From: Nyssa sinensis
Taxonomy: Eukaryota; Streptophyta; Magnoliopsida; Cornales; Nyssaceae
DNA: 64,000 bases
Direction: 5' to 3'
NCBI GenBank assembly: GCA_008638375.1
Contig: CM018035.1
Span: 24,354,807 to 24,418,806, forward strand
The notes beneath the pieces were generated by a model. That model saw nothing but the letters and a program-made list of their open reading frames with translations. It had not been told where the DNA came from and ran no database searches. Positions 56,901 through 64,000 of this stretch are shown one piece after another. Position 1 is the stretch's first letter. Each line of letters opens with the position of its first letter. The translations under genes and the position numbers were made by a program.

Positions 56901-59039
56901 TATTTTATTAATTATTTATTTTTTCAGGGGCTTATTTGAATTTATCTTTTAAAATCTGGGCCACAATACAAATATTCAGAATCAGTTGGGGGTCAAAATG
57001 TAATTAAACAGAAAGTCTTGGGATTCAAAATTAATTTCAGAAAAGTTTGGAGTTCAAAACCGAATTTCAGAAAAAGGGTTAGAACCGTCCGGTTTTAGGA
57101 TTCAATCAGTTGAACCGGTACAAAACTCCTAAAACCATTCGGTTCACTTCCTTTCATTATATCATGCTGATGTCACGATGACATCAGCTTCATTAAACAA
57201 AACGACAACGTTTTGTTTAAGTGTTTTAAACGGTCAGGACTCGAACCACTTTTTGACCCGATACCTGACCCAATGCCAACCCGAACAGTGTTGTCTTCCC
57301 CAACGTGGTCAACACTGTTCACCTCCAAACCCTAGTTTTTGCAGCCTAATTTCATGACTTTCTAGCCATGATTTCTCACTGTTTTTCTTTCTAATCCACT
57401 TCTAGGAGATTTCTAAGCAATTTGGCATTCATTTCGTGGCTTGTGATTGGCTCAAAAGCTTGATCCAAGCTTTGATGGGCGACTGAATAATCGGATCACA
57501 CATCCTCGTCTCTTAACCATTTTTTATAATTTTTGGTTTGTTGTGATCACATCGCCCTAAGGATCACTGCCCCATTCACAAAACTAAGGTTTAAGCCTTA
57601 ATTGGAAGAGTTCCAATTTGAACCCGAGACTGCAACTCGAAATTCCTCTCTTTCCTTTCATGCTTTTAGCTTAATCTTTGTGGGTTCTGGTTACCCCTAG
57701 AACCTAGTTTAAGTCCTAAGTCATTAGGATCAGTTCTGCTTCACTTGTTTTAGACCCATTCATGAGGTCTTCCCATAGCTATTTGAGGTCGGTTCTTAGG
57801 GTTTCATGCCTATTCAGCCCATGAAATTCATTTTTCCTATGTACTAAGCTTGTAACATTATTGCATGTGAGTATATATACCATTACACAATCCATAATAA
57901 CACTCCTACAACTTCAATTTTTAGAGAGGGAAAATTCAGTCCATGGTTACCTTTCACAGCCGTCCCTTGTCTCTCCTTGTTACTCACGAACCCCTTCCTT
58001 TCTGATCTTGTTCTTCTTCTTCTGCCCTATCCATGGTGGCTGCAGCAACTCTCCCTCTCCTTTGATTTATGGTTCCTCCATGTATACACACATGCACACA
58101 CACAATCTCTCCTTCACCATCTCTCTATCTCTCTACCTTACTCTCTCTCTATCCGAGCACACACTCACACACTGCCACACACAAACTGCTTGAGTCCCAC
58201 TCTCATTGTCTGATTACACATCACACACACATTTGGCCTATTTGAATCACATATATAATATGTGAACTTATACATATATACATATATAGTTATACATATA
58301 GGCTTAGGTGTGATTACATGTGCATGCAAATGTGATGATGAGGCTAGGGTATATAGGCTGAGTGAGTGGTGAGGTGTTGCATGCATGGCCATTGGCCAAT
58401 TTGGGAGGTGACTTGGTTAAATTGAGATTAAATACAATTTATTGTGTATTTTAGGCATAAAGTTATTAGCAACCCACTTGGTTTATTTTTGGGTGCCTAA
58501 AATCTTGCTCCACTTGGTCAAGGGTTCAAATCCCCTTGGCCTCACGTTTGCCCTTTTTTCCACATTTTGGGCTTAGGCCTCATTTGGCTAGCACATAATT
58601 ATTGGCTATTTTCGTTGTCTTTTCTTTTCTGTTGCTCCTTTTTTGACGCGGTTTCTTTCGAGAGTTTCGTATTTCAGTTAGCTTTGATGTCAAGGGCCCC
58701 GCGTCGGTTATTATTTACTTGGGATTTTCGTAGTTAGCTAATTCGAGTTCCGTCAGTGTTAAAACGACATCATTTCAGCTAATTAATTGATAATTAGGTC
58801 CGGGTGTTACACCCTTTTCTCCAGACATGTTTAATTATTTTTTTGGTTTATCGCGACCGTCGAGAGATTATGATTAATTTCTTTAATCATTCCTTAAATC
58901 GGTGCTAATTAATAATTAGCAGACTAATTATTAATTAAGTAAGGTCGGGGTGTTACATAGGCCCTTTTATACATGTAATATACGCAGGTTTTTTAACCCA
59001 TTCTCTCTTTCTCACTTCACTGTTTTTACTATTCTAATA
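53957..59039 (+). repeat. Copia 5' LTR, split by a solo LTR
   Basis: The parts are 53957-54090 and 58963-59039 (about 210 bp together; one TAGGC belongs to the nested duplication). The left part has 'GTATACCTATATATAGG' near its end, a possible promoter; the right part is T/C-rich. The right border is set by the primer-binding site and is uncertain by a few bases because a terminal CA is not clear. Confidence 0.7.
54091..58957 (-). mobile_element. Solo LTR, giant-LTR family 2 (4.9 kb), antisense in the copia LTR
   Basis: On the minus strand it starts TGTAACACCCCGACC and ends GGGTTTCGGGTCGTGACA. A perfect TAGGC duplication flanks it (54086-54090 and 58958-58962). It is the inverted counterpart of 35327-39960. 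It contains extra small tandem duplications, for example 'GCTATGTTAC.GGGCTG.CGAGAAC' at 55351-55480, and a CT/CA-rich stretch at 57990-58230. A second LTR-start-like word, CCGGGTGTTACA, stands at 58800-58811. No gene is present; the 110-codon frame near 57861 is simple-sequence derived. Confidence 0.88.
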
Positions 59040-59051
59040 TGGTATCAGAGC
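59040..59051 (+). promoter_or_regulatory. Copia primer-binding site (initiator tRNA-Met type)
   Basis: TGGTATCAGAGC is the standard complement to the 3' end of plant initiator tRNA-Met, where reverse transcription starts. It directly follows the 5' LTR. Confidence 0.9.
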
Positions 59052-59201
59052 CAGTGTTAGCCACCCACAATTGAACACTGCTCACCACCACCGTCGACGG
59101 TGCCGCCCACCACCGTCACCAGTTCAAGGCCTTCCGCTCGTCATCACAACATCCAACCACATTGGTTTGGATTGTCTCTCCCAGATCTGTAAAACGCCAC
59201 C
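59052..59201 (+). other. Copia leader, left part
   Basis: CA/CCG-rich leader sequence ending in CCACC (59197-59201), the left target duplication of the nested solo LTR. No gene. Confidence 0.6.
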
Positions 59202-62200
59202 TGTAGAGACCAGAAAAAAAAAATGAGGATAAATTTTTCATTTTTGCCAGTAGGGCACTATTCATGCACAGTTTTACTGGTAGGGCATTTACATACATCA
59301 ATTAAGCATAAGTCATATTTAGAAGTATATTTTAAGTGTGTCATAGAAGAGAAATGTGCTTAGAATATTAAAATACACCTTCTGTAAAAATTTGAGCCTG
59401 TTCGGAGATAGTTTCAAAAATTGGACCAAAAGGGCATCCCTAGTGGCCTGGGTGGATCCGGCCAAACTCGGCCACAGGAGAAAATTTATTTTTTAAAAAA
59501 TTTTAATTTAAAATAATTTTAAGAACTTTGGTTAAAACAAAATGTCGAATTGAGGCGTTTCGGGACGGGTTGTAGTGTAACAGGGCCCGGATTCATTAAA
59601 GGCAAAATTGTCATTTTGCACCTTTGCCCCTCCACTATAAATACAGGCCCTTAGTGTATTTTTATCACATTTCGGTCTGAGATATAGAGCAGAAGTCAGT
59701 GCATGGAGAAAAAGTGAGAAAAGCCCTAGATTCTCCAAGCTTCAAGCCACCAAAACACATTTCTAGGCTGGGATTCTTGTGAGGCTTCCTTCTAGGAAGT
59801 TGTTCCTCTCATCAATATCTATATTCTCACCGATCAGTTCGGCTGTGCAGCGAACACAACTTCCCCGGTTTGAGAAAAACCATTCTAGGTATGATATTTT
59901 GCTAAGTAAGGAATATGATTAAGTTTAGGAGTGATTTACATGTTGATTGAATAATTCATGTGTTTATTTAATGTTAGAGAATCACTTAGGATATAGTTGC
60001 TTTGAAAAAACCTAGAGTGATCGCTTATGTACTTGTGTAGTCTTTGTTATTCTTTAGGGAATTTGAAAAAATGATAAACATGAATCATGACTATAAGTGA
60101 AATTCATTGTATTCTAACTTAGGTTTATGTAGACAAAATCTTGTAGTTTGAAAGTTATGATTTATTTAAGGTATTGATGTTTTATGTATTTTGTAATCTT
60201 TGAGAATTTGTCAAAGTGATGAACATGTAACTTGTTTATATGTTTGATTCATTGTATTCTAGCTATTGTTCATGTAGAGAAACTTTTGTGATTTAAGAGT
60301 TATGAATTATTCTATGAGTTGGTGGTTTGTGGATTTGTATTTTCTTTGAGAAATTGTGAAAGTGATGAACATAAGACTTGATCATATGCTTAATTCATTG
60401 AATTGTGACTTACATTCATGTAGACAAAGTGTTATGAATTTGAAGTTATGTTTTACTTTATGAAAGAGGCATATTTTAATTTATACTCCATGTGTTGATG
60501 AGATGTTTCATTGAATTGCATAAGAATGAAATTAAAGCATGTTGGCATAGTGTGGATCCTTGGAAGCATGGCGTGAGTTAAGCACTTGGTGCTATGCATT
60601 ATGAGGGTGTAGATCCTGTGGTGCAAAAACCCAAAATTGGCCAATGGGGACGGACCGTAAAGTGAGACATACAAGTGGTACTCATGCTAACGGGGAAGGA
60701 CCGTGAAGTGAGACATGGGTGTGTCATAGAATTGCATGGGTGTGTCACGCATATTGTTAATGCATTGTATTAATGAATTAGAAGGCATGTACATATAAAT
60801 GTACACTTACAAATGCCACGCCTTAATTTTTTTCCTTGCATTAGCATTGTATCATACCAGTAGTTGAGCTAATCCATTCGTGAGATATCATATTTCAGAT
60901 GAGGCTCCGGGTGCTTGAGACTTGTTTAAGTCTTGAAGAAAGAAAGGAAAATGGACCATGAAGCATATTTGGCCCTTGGGGCATGTTTTTGTATGTATGG
61001 GCATAAGCCTAATTTACTTATATTTAAACTTGGAGAGTGGTGGACAATAGGCCTTGAGCCATTTTAAAGTGTAAGGGTTTAAGACCCAAATGATATGTAA
61101 AATGTCTTTCTTTAATGAGTATAATATGTGTATGTTGTGACAACGAGATATGAATGTTGATAATAAGGGATGTATGTTTAAAATTCCATGAACTTGTGAC
61201 CACCGAGTGAGGGTGGGTTGTTTAAATGTTATATAAATGAAGTATTGTGAAAATTAGGTGGGAAAAAACTTAGAAAACAAAGGAGGTTATGTCAAAATTT
61301 TGAAAAAATTAAAGAATTAATTAAGTGTGTAAAACATCTTGTAAATAGTGAGAAAAGTGCTCAAAATGAAGGGTTAGAAACCTTGAAGGGATAGGCCAAA
61401 AATAGGGAAAAAGAGGCCTTCAAAACTTGGAAAAAAAAGTCACAAAACAGGGAAAATTTAGTGCAGCAGACAGAGAAATTTACTTGCAGTAAATACACTG
61501 TAGCTACAGTGTTTCTGCAGAAACAAAAATCAGAAAACCAAGTTCAGGCATGCCCAGCCGCCCCTACGGTGCACCCCGCACGTGTGCTGCGCCTGTCTAC
61601 GCTCCTTGCTGCTCCTACTGCTTGCCCCATGGCCTGCATGCTGTCATGCCATGCTGCCCAGCCCTTGACACCCCTGACACCAGCCCCTTTTTGTCACCTT
61701 TTTGAGTAATTTTTTAGCACCTTTTGGGACTATGTTTGGGCACCATATTGGGCCATGTTTTGCCAACCTTTGGGCCATGTTTTGCCATATTTTTGGGCTA
61801 TTTTTGGTAACTTTTTTGGGCCATGTTTGGCCACTTACATGGGCCATGTTTGGACCCTCTTCCTTAGACAATTTTTGATGGACTTCTTGACCAATTCTTA
61901 GACTATGCCTTAGGGGATTTTAAGGCCCATTTGGGCCATCATTCCAAGGCATTTTTAGAAATGTTTTAAGATTATTTTAGAAGCCATTTTTAAACATGAC
62001 TTAAACTAGTTCAAGTGTTAATTGGGAGAGATGCTTGAGCAACATTAGGAGACCATTTTGGTTGGGTTAAATGTCAAGCCTTCATTTATAATTTTGGGAA
62101 AACATGGGAGAATGAATGCATACTTAATTAAATTCACCTTGAATGACCTTTATTTTACTTTTCTTGTTTTATTTCACTCACTCCCTGGGTTTGTGAAAAT

Positions 62201-62213
62201 TCGGGGCGTGATA
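59202..62213 (+). mobile_element. Solo LTR, long-LTR gypsy family 1 (3.0 kb), in the copia leader
   Basis: It runs TGTAGAGACC to GGGGCGTGATA, where the last bases are a decayed TGACA. CCACC (59197-59201) and CCGCC (62214-62218) form a 4 of 5 target duplication. It aligns inverted with 11344-14341 over its whole length, including 'AAATTTACTTGCAGTAAA', 'GCTACAGTGTTTCTGCAGAA' and the 'GGGCCATGTTTGGCCAC' tract (61700-61980). No gag or pol. Confidence 0.87.
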
Positions 62214-62218
62214 CCGCC

Positions 62219-62750
62219 TTTGTTGCCGTTGGAAACCAATCCACGTGCCGCCCACGCCTTGGTGAGTGAGATCCACTCGCAACCAAGATCTTCACGCGCC
62301 CGCAAGCGCCAATCACGCACCGCACACCCCAACCACTCCACACTTGCCATGTCATCTACCACGCAGCCTCATCTACCACGTCATCCTGCCATGTCACCCT
62401 ACCACGGCAGCACCACGTCACTTGCCACAGCAGCACTTGAGCTACGTCATCCTACCACGTTAGTGGCACGTCACCTACCACGTCAGCGCCACATCAACAC
62501 TTAAGCCACGTCATTCTGCCACATCTTCTGACACGTTAGTGCCACGTCTCCTGACATGTTAGTGCCACGTCACCACACCTGGCCATGTCACTGCCACGTC
62601 AGCCTAGTTTGTTGATTTTTCACATTTTATTCATATCTGGGCTATTTTTCAGCCAACAAGAGGCCATTCCTAGGTATTTTTGACCCTCTGACTTCATTTT
62701 TGACCTTTTTTTTTGTCTAAATTCTCTCTGAGTGTGCAGTTATCGACATC
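62219..62750 (+). other. Copia leader, right part, with a degenerate CCACGTCA array
   Basis: 62340-62605 is built from words such as CCACGTCA, CCATGTCA, CCACGTTA and GCCACGTC at irregular 10-30 bp spacing. Open frames through it reflect the repeats. It ends with a T-rich stretch and the gag start at 62751. Confidence 0.6.
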
Positions 62751-64000
62751 ATGAGTACCATAGAGTTGGCTATCAACGTTCCTCTGGTCCTAAATGGCCA
62801 GAACTATGTCCTTTGAGCCCAGGCCATGTTTGGTTACCTTCAAGGCCACAAAATTTGGCGCATTGTTACTGGTGATATCATTGAACCAAAGAAAGCGCCG
62901 AAAAAACTTGAGGCCAAATTTTCGGATCGTTTTGAAGAGTGGAACAGCAAGAATCAGAAAATCATCTCTACTTTTCGTAGTACCTCTATTCCATCCATTG
63001 GTATGCAATTTGGCCATTTCGAAACCGCTAAAGCCACTTAGGACTTTCTTGTTGATCGCTACACCACTACTCGTCTCTCTCATCAGTACCAACTCTTAGA
63101 TAACCTCTATCGTCTGTGTCAAAAACCTAGCGAACCAATCGACAAGTTTCACTCCCGAATGCAGGCTTTTGGGGATCAATTGACTGCTTCTGAACCCACT
63201 TGGAGCTGTTCTCAGGATGCAACAAAGTTTCTTAACTACCAAAATCAACAACGCCTGATCTAGTTTTTGATGGCCCTCGATGATGTCTTCAAGCCTACTC
63301 GTGCGATCTTACTTTATCGTACTCCACTATTGACCTTGGAAAGTGCTATTTCTGAACTAGTTTCCTATGAGACTCGACACTGCACTCGCCCTCCTGCACT
63401 TACTGAGTCTACTCTTGCCGCTCCCTCCTCAGCACGCCCTCAGCATATCACCACTGCCCTCACTGCTCATTTTTCTAGGCGTCCTTCTCAACTAGGTTGT
63501 AAGTTTTGTCATGCACCTGACCATACTCTATTTCATTGTCCTACTGGCGTCTGCAAGCACTGTCACAAGTGAGGACCAGGCCATTTCTTACATGATTGCC
63601 CCTGCAATCCAACACCACAACCACGCACTGACCATTCCCAAAGCAGTTCATCCCGGTCCAACAGGTTCAAGTCTAGCCAACGGTCCACTGTTGCTGCTGC
63701 CACTAAGGATCCTTCTCGACCTACCTCTCCATCTTTTTCTCTCTCCAATGTCGACCTCACTACTCTCCTCAAACAGATCCTCTCAATTTCTGGTACTCCT
63801 CCTCCTATTACCCTATCCGTCACACCAGGTACTTCCTCTTGGTACTTTTATTTCGTTTGTAGTAATCATATGACATCTGATAACTCTCTTTTTACCACTA
63901 AAGTTCTCACCTCACATCTTCCTGCTATTCACACTACTGATGGTTCCCACATGCCTGTTACTCACATCGGACACATCTTTCACTCCAAAGTATCTCTTCT
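62751..64000 (+). pseudogene. Copia gag and start of protease, degraded, runs off the edge
   Basis: The frame starts MSTIELAINVPLVLNGQNY and continues to the window end with four in-frame stops: TGA 62814, TAG 63039, TAG 63261 and TGA 63570. The gag core of the UBN2 type is visible (NLYRLCQKPSEPIDKFHSRM, DVFKPTRAILL). A zinc-knuckle pair follows, CKFCHAPDHTLFHC and CKHCHK..GPGHFLHDC, then a serine/proline-rich linker. At 63841-63880 the protease entry reads WYFYFVCSNHMT where WYFDSGCSNHMT-like sequence is usual, so the catalytic Asp-Ser-Gly is lost. After 63570 the frame is open to 64000. Confidence 0.82.

Larger units (their letters stand above)
53957..64000 (+). mobile_element. Ty1/copia retrotransposon, partial (right end outside window)
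   Basis: A short 5' LTR begins TGTTACCGTG at 53957 and ends near 59039, just before the primer-binding site TGGTATCAGAGC. Without the nested solo LTR the LTR is about 210 bp. The gag frame starts at 62751. Two solo LTRs sit inside (54091-58957 and 59202-62213). The paralogous segment at 21750 shows the DNA without the insertion, which supports the left border. The 3' part lies beyond 64000. Confidence 0.82.

Noticed and set aside
57861..58213. Plus-strand open frames of 78 and 110 codons rich in His, Thr, Leu and Ser
   Set aside because: They derive from CT/CA simple sequence within the giant solo LTR and overlap in two frames; no family resemblance.
59116..59301. 61-codon minus-strand frame
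   Set aside because: It crosses the border between the copia leader and the solo LTR, so it did not exist before the insertion.
62155..62504. Proline/histidine-rich frames on both strands near 62.2-62.5 kb
   Set aside because: They arise from the CCACGTCA repeats of the copia leader and the solo LTR end; overlapping opposite-strand frames show composition, not coding.

Overview
The window is nuclear DNA of a flowering plant, most likely a dicot. It is AT-rich, with intron-bearing gene pieces (GT..AG junctions, AATAAA signals), a plant receptor-like protein gene, the last exon of a sucrose-phosphate synthase gene, and transposable elements of typical plant types. The species cannot be named from the sequence. 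No tRNA, rRNA, CRISPR or bacterial-type feature was seen. About three quarters of the window is transposon-derived and nearly every coding region is broken.

Layout. (1) 1-8.8 kb: noncoding DNA built from decayed duplications of one promoter-proximal sequence; one copy is interrupted by a 500-bp Mutator-type MITE. (2) 8.8-20.3 kb: one LRR receptor-like protein (RLP) gene on the + strand, with a signal-peptide exon, three copies of a 150-bp LRR exon, a 144-bp LRR exon and a large 3' exon ending in a membrane anchor. It has a premature TAG and its introns hold an antisense 3.0-kb solo LTR and a second MITE. (3) 20.3-22.4 kb: noncoding, including a segment repeated at 53.4 kb. (4) 22.4-48.8 kb: one degraded Ty3/gypsy chromovirus-type element bounded by the perfect 5-bp duplication TTCAT. 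Its pol is split by a 16-kb CACTA (En/Spm) element with TSD TGG. The CACTA transposase is in turn split by a 4.6-kb solo LTR with TSD GTATT. The CACTA also carries a TNPA-like six-exon gene running into an array of about eleven 161-bp tandem repeats. (5) 48.8-53.4 kb: an orphan last exon of sucrose-phosphate synthase and a decayed minus-strand gypsy gag relic. (6) 53.4-64 kb: a Ty1/copia element running off the right edge. Its short 5' LTR is split by a 4.9-kb antisense solo LTR (TSD TAGGC), and its leader is split by a 3.0-kb solo LTR. Its gag has four in-frame stops and its protease motif is lost.

How it fits together. This is a decaying RLP locus next to a nested transposon pile. Target-site duplications give the order: chromovirus, then CACTA, then solo LTR; and separately copia, then two solo LTRs. 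Two long-LTR families account for four solo LTRs, so LTR-LTR recombination has been frequent. Most in-frame stops can be explained by C-to-T or G-to-A transitions, as expected of methylated, silenced DNA. No clearly new functional system was found. The points most worth following are the CACTA 161-bp array that supplies the C-terminus of its own TNPA-like frame, the exon-block duplications in the RLP gene, and the conserved orphan SPS exon.
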